Position numbers and translations under genes: made by a program | Shown here: in pieces, positions 1 to 7,983 of the stretch | Layout: each line of letters opens with the position of its first letter | How positions within the stretch are numbered: the stretch's first letter is position 1 | Assembly (NCBI GenBank): GCA_001549895.1 | Contig: AP014719.1 | Span: 1,178,001 to 1,242,000, forward strand | Source: Arthrobacter sp. Hiyo8 | GTDB lineage: Bacteria > Actinomycetota > Actinomycetes > Actinomycetales > Micrococcaceae | Direction of reading: 5' to 3' | DNA: 64,000 nt | The notes under the pieces: model-generated | What the model was told of the DNA's origin: nothing | The model's input: only the letters and a program-made list of their open reading frames with translations | Database searches by the model: none

Positions 1-1657
1 CAACACCGCCCAGGCCATGATCAGCAGGCTCCCGCAGCTCAGCCTTTGTTGAAGATCGATGCCGTCCCGGTACTCCTGCTCCAAGGCTTCGGCAACTTCG
101 GCATACTCGCCCTGATGGACGTGGAGCTCGAAACTCGCGAGCCTGAGCATCCCGCTTGCCCGTTCGATTTCCGTGGCATCCGCTCCGGTTTCCTGCGATC
201 GGCGGGAAAGATCCTCCCGGGCCTCGGCGATGAGGCCGGGTATTTGGAGGTGCCCACCTGGAACCCACAGCAGCGCGCTGCAGAGTTCCTGGACATAGTC
301 CGCGTAGTCATACGCCGGGAGGCGCCGAAGCTGCTCGGGCGTCACATCCTTCAAAGCGGCCACCGCGGCCTCGTGCTCGGCCAGAATAACGTGGGAAACG
401 CAGCGCTGCTGGGCGGCAGCCACCCATTCCTTGTCCTCGCGGCCGATCTGCCGGGCGCATTCCAAGGCGAACCAGGGATCGAATTGCCTGTTCGCTGCCG
501 TCGCAGCTGCCAGTGCCACTCCTGGTTCAAGGGTTTCGCGGACATTCAGTGTCGAAGAGGCAAAGCCCAGGAGCGCCTCGGCATCAAGGTCCCGGGTGAT
601 GCTGCCGATCACCCCGGCGGCGAGCCGCCGCAGTTCATTCCGCCGTGGCAGATCCATCCAGCCCCGAATAACCTCACCCATGTACTCGTCTCGCAGCGCC
701 ACCCGGCGGGCGCCTGACGGTTCGACGCGCAGGTAGCCGGACCACTCCATCTCGGCAACCACTTCAGGTTCCAGGACGTCCAAGAGCACGGCGAGCGGGG
801 CCGTTCGAATGAGGGCAAGCAGCTCCAGGGCTTCCTGGACCGCGGGGTCTCCCGGGCCAGGCGCGAGCGGACCAGGTCGGTCAGGACTTCAGCGGAAGAA
901 AGGTGGATTTCGCCCTTCATCGCCCAAACCTGTCCGGCCAGGTGCAGGTTGCCTGAGCGGAGCTGTTCGGTGACGATGGCCTGGAGCACCAAGGGATTTC
1001 CACCGCTGGACGCGTGCAAAGCGCTTGCAGCAGTAGCGGTCACCCGTTTTCCAAGGACGCCGCTCAGTAATTTAGCAACTTCCGCCCGTGAAAAAACCTG
1101 AAGTTCAACTTCGTCCAGGAGGCCGTCTTTCAACAGCCTGATCAGGTCTTCTGGCATGTCTGTGGCTTGGCGGACAGTGACGAGGACTTTCGCTGTCCCA
1201 CTGATTAACAAGTGCACCAGAAGGGCCGTGCTCATGCTGTCCAAAGCGGGCAGTTCCGAAAGGACCAAGAGCACTTCGCGCCCCGCGGCGTCCGAACTTA
1301 TCAAATGCGATATGCCGTGGATGATCGCGCCAGGGGAATCTGCGGCATCGACGGGAAGCCTCGCCACCAGATGGGCCAGCGCCCCAAAAGGAGTGCTGAC
1401 GTCCGTGGAGCCGTGGAGGTGCAGGACGTGAGTCTTTGGAGTGAGCCGGGCCTCAACCGAACGGCGAAAGTCGCTTTGCCGACGCCCGGCGCGCCAACCA
1501 CCACCACTCCGTACAAAGACGGGTCGCCGAGCGCGTCGATAACCGTGTTCTGAAGATCCTGCCGGACCAGGGACGACCATTTTCGACGCTCTGCAGCGCC
1601 CAGTGCTTGCCGCTCCGTTGCGGGTCGCTCTGCTTCAGACTCCGGTGTTGCTCGCAA
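1..1657 (-). CDS. AAA/STAND-type ATPase transcriptional regulator (LuxR-like), 3' end outside window, two frameshifts
   Basis: Reads leftward and runs off the window, so the C-terminus and any HTH domain are not visible. The N-terminus carries a Walker A loop (GAPGVGKATF, about residues 56-65), followed after a frameshift near 1468 by a P-loop NTPase core (HLHGSTDVSTPFGALAHLV, then VLLVLSELPALDS as a Walker-B-like strand). A second frameshift near 855 leads to an alpha-helical, TPR-like region rich in Ala, Leu and Glu, as in the MalT/LuxR large regulators. The start is taken at 1657, with an AT-richer, presumably promoter-bearing gap of 189 bp behind it. Family membership follows from the domain order. 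The ligand and regulon are unknown. Confidence 0.7.
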
Positions 1658-1846
1658 TTTAGATCACGCTACCTTCGCAGCTCTGGCGGACGTGACGTTC
1701 AGCGGGTCGTTTGCTTTTGTATTTCCTCTTCACCCCCAGCAGTGATTTGCAAAGTATCATAGCGATCGGCGTGAATCAATTAGCCAGCCGACTAACGATC
1801 AGGGTACTTGTTAACCACCGAAATGAGTGCACGTAGGCCCACGCTG

Positions 1847-2431
1847 CTAGGCCTTGACGGGGTGGAACTTCTGCTGGGCGGCAAGCAAACCTTGAGTCAT
1901 CAATACCTCGACGGCATCCGCAGCTTCATCCAGGAGGAATGGCAGCTCCTTTTTCTCGGAAGCTCCAAAATCCCTGAGGACATAATCCGCGGTGTCCATT
2001 CTTCCGGGCGGCCTGCCCACCCCCACGCGAACCCGCAAGTAGTCCTTTGTAGCCAAGGCCTTGGAAATATCCCGCAGGCCGTTATGCCCGCCCTCTCCGC
2101 CGCCGATCTTCAGCTTGACCGTATTGAAGGGAATATCAATTTCGTCGTGGACGGCAATAACGTGATCAGGGGCGATGTCGAAGAACCTGGCCAGGCCGGA
2201 TACGGGTCCCCCGGAAACGTTCATGTAGCTCATCGGTTTCGCCAGCACTACGCGCGGTCCGCCGATCCCCAGCCTGCCCTCGACCACTTGCGCCCGGGCC
2301 TTGTGGGCTTTGAAGCTTCCGCCCATCCGTGAGGCCAGTTCGTCCAGGACCATTTGGCCGACGTTGTGGCGGTTGTGGCTGTATTCAGCGCCGGGATTGC
2401 CAAGGCCTACGATCAGCCAGGTGTCTGTCAT
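1847..2431 (-). CDS. pth: peptidyl-tRNA hydrolase
   Basis: Hydrolyses the ester bond of peptidyl-tRNAs released by stalled ribosomes, in the cytosol. The 194-residue protein is intact and of normal length. The family's catalytic set is visible: Asn12 in GLGNPG, His22 in RHNVG, Asp96 in VHDEIDI and Asn117 in GGHNGLRD, corresponding to E. coli N10, H20, D93 and N114. It lies downstream of rplY on the same strand, separated by a strong hairpin at 2473-2502, so it is probably transcribed partly independently. The pairing of rplY and pth is common in actinobacteria. Confidence 0.97.
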   Translation of the reverse strand: MTDTWLIVGLGNPGAEYSHNRHNVGQMVLDELASRMGGSFKAHKARAQVVEGRLGIGGPRVVLAKPMSYMNVSGGPVSGLARFFDIAPDHVIAVHDEIDIPFNTVKLKIGGGEGGHNGLRDISKALATKDYLRVRVGVGRPPGRMDTADYVLRDFGASEKKELPFLLDEAADAVEVLMTQGLLAAQQKFHPVKA

Positions 2432-2472
2432 GGAGTCATCCTAGGGAATCAAGAGTGTGGAATGAAAAAGAA

Positions 2473-2502
2473 GTGGCCGGGACCCCTCAGGGACCCGGCC
2501 AC
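2473..2502 (-). terminator. Rho-independent terminator after rplY
   Basis: A perfect 13-bp stem (GTGGCCGGGACCC pairing with GGGACCCGGCCAC) with a 4-nt loop is followed, reading leftward, by TTCTTTTTC. It sits just after the rplY stop codon and before pth. Confidence 0.9.
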
Positions 2503-2552
2503 CCGCTAAGGCTAATGCCGCAATTAGTCGGAAAGACTAATAAACCGAACGA

Positions 2553-3124
2553 CTACTCAGCGGCAGGAGCTGCCTCTTCTTCGGCCTCCGAAGTGGCCTC
2601 CGAGATGTTGATGATGAGGGTCTCGGGATCGGTGAGCAATTCCGAACCGCTCGGGAGGACGATGTCCGAAGCGTGGACGTGCTCGCCGGCCTTGCGGCCT
2701 TCAATGCTGATTTCGACGAAGGTGGGCAGGTGCGTAGCCTCGGCTTCGAGGGAAACCGTGGTGGCTTCCTGGTTGGCGACAGCGCCAATGGCAGCTTCAC
2801 CGATAACGTGGACGGCAACGTCAACGGTAACCTTTTCGCCCTTGCGGACGGTCAGGAGGTCGATGTGCTCGATGATCTGCTTGATCGGGTCGCGCTGGAT
2901 GTCCTTCACGAGGGCAAGGTGCTCTTCGCCGTTGACGTCCAGGGCCAGCAGGGCGTTGGAAACGCGGACGGCCAGGGTGGTGGCGCGGCCCGGCAGGTTG
3001 ATGTGGATGGGCTCAGCGCCGTGACCGTAGATGACGGCGGGATCTGGCCGGCTGCACGGGCGCGGCGGGCGAATCCCTTGCCGAATTCGGTGCGCAGTTC
3101 TGCTGCGAGCTTCTGCTCAGACAT
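2553..3124 (-). CDS. rplY: 50S ribosomal protein L25/general stress protein Ctc (one frameshift)
   Basis: L25-family protein that binds 5S rRNA; long Ctc-type versions carry a C-terminal beta domain. The N-terminus (MSEQKLAAELRTEFGKGFARR) is in one frame and the remainder (KDIQRDPIKQIIEHIDLL, GRKAGEHVHASDIVLPSG) is in another. The break is near 3040, where a codon after GQIP lacks one G. Restoring one base gives 190 residues, normal for Ctc-type L25, ending in an acidic Glu/Ala tail. It lies between prs and pth on the same strand, a common actinobacterial order. The break hits a conserved housekeeping gene and is best explained as a sequencing error. Confidence 0.93.
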
Positions 3125-3385
3125 GTGTACTCCTTGATTACTGTGGCGCCGGCGAATTGCCGGCAAGTCGATCAGCAAGGGCGGAGGTCTGTGGTGACCT
3201 TCCACGCCCGGCGGAATGCCAGCCGCTGAGCAGCAGGTTCGGTCCGCCTTCGTTGAAGGAGATTCAGACCCAGTCGATAACGGAGACCCGCAATCCGGTT
3301 TTAACCCGGATGTGCTCTCCCTCGCCAAGGTATCTCCAAGAGTTTAGCAGCCGGGTCGCGCCAAAGGGAAAACGGCCCGCCCCGC

Positions 3386-3525
3386 CCCAACTGGCTCGCA
3401 TTAGTTGTCGTTTTGAGGGCTCATAACGACAACAATTGCGAGTTAGTTGGGTTGGACCAGCGATGAGTGGGCCCACGCCGGCGAGGGCCCCGGCCTGAGC
3501 TTGCGAAGGCTGGGAGCCGGTGGGG
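3386..3525. repeat. intergenic palindrome-plus-tail repeat, copy 1
   Basis: Positions 3386-3451 form an imperfect palindrome (CCCAACT...AGTTGGG) with about 30-nt arms that include GTTGTCGTT and AACGACAAC. It is followed by a GC-rich tail ending GAGCTTGCGAAGGCTGG...GGTGGGGATCAG. The same order (palindrome half, then GAGCTTGCGAGG...GGTGGGGATCAG) recurs at 19348-19463. It lies immediately beyond the prs stop codon, in the prs-rplY gap. Probably a dispersed intergenic repeat of this lineage; its function is unknown. Confidence 0.75.
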
Positions 3526-3526
3526 A

Positions 3527-4506
3527 TCAGGCGTTGCCGTCGAAGAGGCTGGTGACGGAACCGTCGTCGAACACTTCGCGGATGGCGCGCGCAATCAACG
3601 GTGCGATCGACAGGACCGTGAGCTGCGGGAAGCGCTTGTCGGCCGGAATCGGCAAGGTGTTGGTGACGACCACCTCGCGGGCACCGGAATCGGCCAGGCG
3701 CTGTGCCGCCGGCTCGGAGAAGACGGCGTGGGTGCACGCGATGATGACGTCCTTGGCGCCGGCGTTCTTGAGGACCTGGACGGCGCCGGAGATCGTTCCA
3801 CCGGTGTCGATCATGTCGTCGATCAGGACGCAGGTGCGGCCTTCGATCTGCCCGACGACGGTCTTCGAGACGGCCTGGTTCGGCACCGTGAGGTCGCGGC
3901 TCTTGTGGACGAACGCCAAAGGCGCACCGCCCAGGCGCTCGGCCCACTGTTCCGCAACGCGGACACGGCCGGTGTCCGGCGAGACAACGGTGATGTTGTC
4001 CGCTTCGACCCTGGTGCGGATGTAGTCGGCAAGCAGCGGAATGGCCATGAGGTGGTCCACCGGGCCGTCAAAGAACCCCTGGATCTGGGACGTGTGCAGG
4101 TCCACGGACATGATGCGGTCCGCGCCGGCGGTCTTGTAAAGGTCTGCCACCAAGCGGGCGGAGATCGGCTCGCGGCCGCGGCCTTCTTGTCCTGCCGGGC
4201 GTACGGGTAGAACGGCGACACAACCGTGATCCGCTTCGCGGACGCGCGCTTCAGGGAATCGATCATGATCAACTGCTCCATGAGCCAGTTGTTCAGCGGA
4301 GCCGGATGCGCCTGGATGACGAAGGCATCGGTGCCACGGACGCTCTCCGCTGAGCGCACATAGATCTCGCCGTTCGCGAAGTCGTAGGCGTCGATAGGCA
4401 GGAGTTCGGTCTCCAACTCCTTGGCGATTTCCTGCGCCAGCTCGGGGTGCGCCCGTCCGGCGGCGAGAACTAGTTTCTTCTCGCCGTGTGCGGTAATTTC
4501 GCTCAT
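3527..4506 (-). CDS. prs: ribose-phosphate pyrophosphokinase (one frameshift)
   Basis: Makes PRPP from ribose 5-phosphate and ATP for purine, pyrimidine, His, Trp and NAD synthesis; cytosolic. The N-terminal half (KLVLAAGRAHPELAQEIAKE, FANGEIYVR, SPFYPYARQDKK) is in one frame. The C-terminal half is in another, with the PRPP-binding loop VLIDDMIDTGGTI and DRIMSVDLHTSQIQGFF. The break near 4182 is one G short in the conserved DKKGRGREP segment. The restored length is 326 residues, normal for Prs. Its start overlaps the glmU stop by 4 nt, so the two are co-transcribed and probably translationally coupled. A real loss of Prs would be close to lethal, so a sequencing error is favoured. Confidence 0.96.
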
Positions 4507-6011
4507 GCCTGTGTGCCCTCTTCTGTGGTTGCCGGAGTACTTGAGGAATCGGGGGTGGCAGTGGAGCCAAGCGCGGCTTGCGCAGCCTGCGCCCGTTGGG
4601 CCGAGTTGCTGCCCTGCCGGTTGGCGATGACCCAGCCTTCCGCGTTGCGCTGGGGAGCGACACTCAGGGTGAGGGCTCCGGCGGGAACGTCCTTGCGGAT
4701 GATGGCACCGGCGCCGCTGTATGCGCCGTCGCCGATCGTTACGGGGGCCACGAAGACAGTGTTGGAACCGGTCCGTACACCGGAGCCGATCACCGTGCGG
4801 TGCTTCTTCTCGCCGTCGTAGTTGGCCGTGATGTTGCCGCAGCCGATGTTGGTGTCCTCGCCGATCTCGGCGTCGCCGGCGTAGCCGAGGTGGGACAGCT
4901 TGGAACCGCGGCCGATCGTCACGTTCTTGGTTTCGTAGAAGGCGCCGATCTTGCCGGTCTCCCCAAGGACGGTGCCGGGACGCAGGTAGGTGAACGGGCC
5001 AACGCTGGCTCCCGCACCGATGGTCGATCCTGAGCCGTGGGTGCGGGTCACCTTCGCGCCTTCGCCCACCAAAACGTCGGTGAGGGTCGTGTCGGGGCCG
5101 ACGACGGCGTCGCGCGCCACGGTGGTGGTGCCGTGGAGCTGAGTGTTGGGCAGGAGGCGGACGTCTTCGTCCAGTGTGACGGTGGAATCGATCCAGGTGG
5201 TGGCCGGATCAACGACCGTGACGCCTGCACGCATCCACGCCTCGATGATGCGGCGGTTGTGCTCTGCGCCGAGCGCGGCGAGCTGGATACGGTCGTTGGC
5301 GCCCTCGACCTGCCAACGGTCGGCGGTGACGACGGCGGAAACCCGGCCTCCGGCGTCGCGCGCCAATTCAAGAACGTCAGTGAGGTATTTTTCTTGCTGG
5401 ATGTTCTCGGTGGTCACTTTGCGCAACTGCTCGCGAAGCACCTTTGCGTCAAAAGCGTAGATGCCGGAGTTGACTTCGCGGATGGAACGTTCGGCGTCGC
5501 TCGCGTCTTTGTGTTCGCGGATGCCCAGCACGGTGCCGTCCTCGGCACGAAGGATGCGGCCATAGCCATTGGCGTCATCGAGCACCGCGGTCAGGACCGT
5601 CACGGCGTTGCCTTCGGATTCGTGCGTGGCGACCAGCTCGGACAGAAGGGAACCGGTCAGCAAAGGCACATCACCGTAGGTGACCACTACCGTGCCAGTG
5701 AGTTCTGCCTTCGCGTCCAAGGCGTCAAGGGCTACTTCCACCGCGCGCCCGGTCCCCGGAACATCGTCCTGGTCCACGATGACGGCGTCGGGATCGATCA
5801 GTTCAATGTGCGCGGCGACGAGGTCCCGCTCATGGCGGACCACGAGGGCCAGCTGCCGGGGATCGATGGAGCGCGCTGCGAGGATGGCGTGCGCCACCAT
5901 GGAGCGTCCGCCGATTTCGTGGAGGATTTTGGGAGTCCGTGACTTCATCCGCGTACCGGCTCCGGCAGCTAGGACAATTACAGCGGCGGGGCCAGTAGTA
6001 TCGGGGCTCAC
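4503..6011 (-). CDS. glmU: bifunctional GlcNAc-1-phosphate uridylyltransferase / glucosamine-1-phosphate acetyltransferase
   Basis: Makes UDP-GlcNAc for peptidoglycan from glucosamine 1-phosphate, acetyl-CoA and UTP. Intact, 502 residues. The N-terminal uridylyltransferase shows LAAGAGTRMKSRTPKILHEIGG (residues about 14-35). The C-terminal left-handed beta helix (about 270-470) shows hexapeptide repeats and FYETKNV, SHLGYAGDAEIGE and NITANYDGEKKHRT, which carry the acetyltransferase residues. It ends in an Ala/Ser/Thr-rich tail. First gene of the glmU-prs operon, with tRNA-Gln just upstream on the same strand. Confidence 0.97.
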   Translation of the reverse strand: MSPDTTGPAAVIVLAAGAGTRMKSRTPKILHEIGGRSMVAHAILAARSIDPRQLALVVRHERDLVAAHIELIDPDAVIVDQDDVPGTGRAVEVALDALDAKAELTGTVVVTYGDVPLLTGSLLSELVATHESEGNAVTVLTAVLDDANGYGRILRAEDGTVLGIREHKDASDAERSIREVNSGIYAFDAKVLREQLRKVTTENIQQEKYLTDVLELARDAGGRVSAVVTADRWQVEGANDRIQLAALGAEHNRRIIEAWMRAGVTVVDPATTWIDSTVTLDEDVRLLPNTQLHGTTTVARDAVVGPDTTLTDVLVGEGAKVTRTHGSGSTIGAGASVGPFTYLRPGTVLGETGKIGAFYETKNVTIGRGSKLSHLGYAGDAEIGEDTNIGCGNITANYDGEKKHRTVIGSGVRTGSNTVFVAPVTIGDGAYSGAGAIIRKDVPAGALTLSVAPQRNAEGWVIANRQGSNSAQRAQAAQAALGSTATPDSSSTPATTEEGTQA

Positions 6012-6165
6012 GAAGTCGCTCTCCTTGCTCGGTTACGTCCGGGCGAACCCGGCTGCGGCATCTGCTCTATCCTACTCTTGCCGATTCACAGCCTTCCGTG
6101 CAGCCAGTGGACAGCTTCGGGAGAGACGGTGCCTTCAGAGGCGGTGCCGGCAGACCACCGACAAG

Positions 6166-6237
6166 TTCCGCCCATAGGATTCGAACCTATACTCCACGGC
6201 TCCAAAGGCCGGGGTGCTGCCATTACACCAGAGCGGA
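6166..6237 (-). tRNA. tRNA-Gln (anticodon UUG)
   Basis: Reading leftward, the acceptor arms TCCGCTC and GGGCGGA pair, followed by discriminator A; CCA is not encoded. The anticodon loop is C-T-TTG-G-A on a GCCGG-type stem, and the T arm contains GGTTCGAATCC. The size is 72 nt. It lies upstream of glmU on the same strand. Confidence 0.93.
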
Positions 6238-6426
6238 CCGTGCGCACTTAGCCCTTGCGGACGCAGGGTCCGCGGGGTTCCCGATTGACCGGGTCGCACA
6301 CACAAGAATCTAGTTTGCCATGACCATCGCGGTGTTCGCGACTTGGCGCAACCCCGAGTCCTTTCCAGCGGTATTGGCGGGCACTCCAGAGGCCGCTTCA
6401 CGCGTGCCATAAGGCATGATGGATGC

Positions 6427-7113
6427 GTGAGCAACAGCACAGGACTTCCCCGGCAGTCGACGGGTTCCAGGGTGATCAACCACCCACCCGCAGCCCAGGT
6501 TGTCCGTGCCCGGATGACAGGCTCCCAGCGCCGCTCCCAGCTCATCGAAATTGGCCGGGGCCTCTTTGCCGCCCGCGGCCTGGACGCCACGACCATCGAC
6601 GAAATCGCAGCCGCCGCGGGCGTGTCCAAGCCGGTGATTTACGAGCACTTCGGCTCGAAGGAAGGCCTCTACACCCAGGTTGTGGAGTTCGAATTCCGGA
6701 TCCTCCTCGACGCCATCAACGAGTCCCTCGCCGCCGAAGCCAAACCACGCGTCCTCGTTGAACAGGCGGCCCTTGCCTTGCTAGGCTACATCGAGGAGCG
6801 GAGCGACGGCTTCCGGATACTCATGCGCGACGCCCCGCCCTCCCAGCCCGAAGGCGCCTTCTCCACCCTCCTCTCCCACGTGGCCGATCGCGTAGAGGAC
6901 CTCCTCGCCGACGAATTCGCCCGGCGCGGTTTCAGCGCAGCCGACGGCGCCATGTATGCCCAAATGCTCGTGGGCATGGTGGCGATGACCGGCCAATGGT
7001 GGCTGGACCACCGCGAGCCCGACAAACGCGCGGTAGCCGCCCACCTGGTCAACCTGGCATGGAACGGCCTGACGGGCCTGCAAAAGGAGCCGGAACTCCG
7101 GAGCGAGGGCTAG
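6427..7113 (+). CDS. TetR/AcrR family transcriptional regulator
   Basis: DNA-binding repressor of the TetR fold. The N-terminal HTH is clear (RRSQLIEIGRGLFAARG, then TTIDEIAAAAGVSKPVIYEHFGSKEGLY, about residues 36-80). The C-terminal ligand domain is helical and ends with a conserved GQWWLDH segment. The GTG at 6427 gives 228 residues; further upstream the frame stays open but lacks a recognisable domain. The gene stands alone, divergent from tRNA-Gln/glmU and followed by repeat DNA. The target is not evident from the context. Confidence 0.9.
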   Translation: MSNSTGLPRQSTGSRVINHPPAAQVVRARMTGSQRRSQLIEIGRGLFAARGLDATTIDEIAAAAGVSKPVIYEHFGSKEGLYTQVVEFEFRILLDAINESLAAEAKPRVLVEQAALALLGYIEERSDGFRILMRDAPPSQPEGAFSTLLSHVADRVEDLLADEFARRGFSAADGAMYAQMLVGMVAMTGQWWLDHREPDKRAVAAHLVNLAWNGLTGLQKEPELRSEG

Positions 7114-7197
7114 GGCGTCTGGTTGGCTTTTGCGGTTGCGGTTGCGTCCGTAGTCGCCTTCCCACGTGTCCGCGGTCGCCTCCGCGGTTGCGTTTCC

Positions 7198-7327
7198 GTG
7201 GTCGCCTCCGCGGCGGAACTGCCCTTCGCCGTCGCCGTCGCCCGTGGTCGCCTCCGCGGCGCAACTGCCCTTCGCCGTCGCCGTCGCCCTTGGTCGCCTA
7301 CGCGGAGCAACGGCCCTTCGCCGTCGC
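7198..7327. repeat. 46-bp tandem repeat, about 2.8 copies
   Basis: Units start at 7198, 7244 and 7290. The first two differ at a single base; each contains GTGGTCGCCTCCGCGGCG and CTTCGCCGTCGCCGTCGCCC. The third is divergent and truncated, and runs into the inverted-repeat element that begins near 7321. All frames across it give low-complexity Ala/Arg/Pro peptides, so I do not call a gene. Confidence 0.85.
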
Positions 7328-7464
7328 TTAGACACAGCGCATATGGGGTCTTCCGGTCGCTGAGCGACCTCCAAACCCCGATGCGCCGCGATGCGCTCCT
7401 ACCCGAAGGCCCGCAGCACCGCTCTTGCCATCGTTCCGTTTGGCGCCTGGCCTTCAACGCCGAG

Positions 7465-7560
7465 GCGCTCCGTCGACACGCAAAATTCCTATCGACACTG
7501 GAATCCGCGCAGCGATTTTCTCGATCTGCGTCGCTGGCAAATTTGGGTGTCGAGAATCGC
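7465..7560. repeat. 96-bp direct repeat, copy 1 (itself an imperfect hairpin)
   Basis: Closely matches 7614-7709. Its own ends are inverted: TCGACACGCAAAATT near the left and AAATTTGGGTGTCGA near the right, so a single strand can fold into a long hairpin. Confidence 0.85.
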
Positions 7561-7613
7561 CCCCGATTCACCAAACAGCCGCTTCGACCCGCGCCCGGAC
7601 CTCCGACGCCGAT

Positions 7614-7709
7614 GCGCTCCGTCGACACGCAAAATTCCTATCGACACTGGAATCCGCGCATCGGATTTCACTTTCTGCGTCGCTGGCAAATTTGGGGGTC
7701 GAGAATCGC
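7614..7709. repeat. 96-bp direct repeat, copy 2
   Basis: Second copy of the 7465-7560 unit, 149 bp further on. The ends are highly conserved and the central 20 bp are more divergent. This pattern fits selection or copying of the hairpin stem, not of a coding sequence. Confidence 0.85.
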
Positions 7710-7983
7710 TCGTTCGCGACGACCTACAGTCTCCCTTGTGCCTCGAGTTCCACGGCCCTACCCATCCCACCGCTGGCGGACGACGCCGGCAGTCCGCCCC
7801 CGCGAGGTGACTTACCCCGCCGGAGGCGGTTCTTCCGAAAGGAGCGCATCGCGGCCCTTCGTGGGCCGGAGGTCGCTCAGCGACCGAGCGGGCCCACATA
7901 TGGGCCGTGTCTAAGCGACGCGGAAGCGCCGGCTCAGGCACCAAAGGCAACCGCAAAGGATGCCGGCGCCTGTCCCAGCCCGC

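Larger units (their letters stand above)
7321..7921. repeat. ~600-bp element with ~100-bp imperfect inverted ends, no gene
   Basis: The left end (7321 to about 7420) begins CCGTCGCTTAGACACAG and continues GGTCGCTGAGCGACCTCC...CCGCGATGCGCTCCT. The right end (about 7822-7921) carries the reverse complement of the same landmarks in the same order: AGGAGCGCATCGCGG, GGAGGTCGCTCAGCGACC, then GTGTCTAAGCGACG. Between them lies a 96-bp direct repeat (7465 and 7614). Open frames across it have no recognisable domain. It resembles a MITE-like or hairpin-forming repeat unit; no transposase is present. It fills the TetR to ABC-F gap. Confidence 0.75.
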
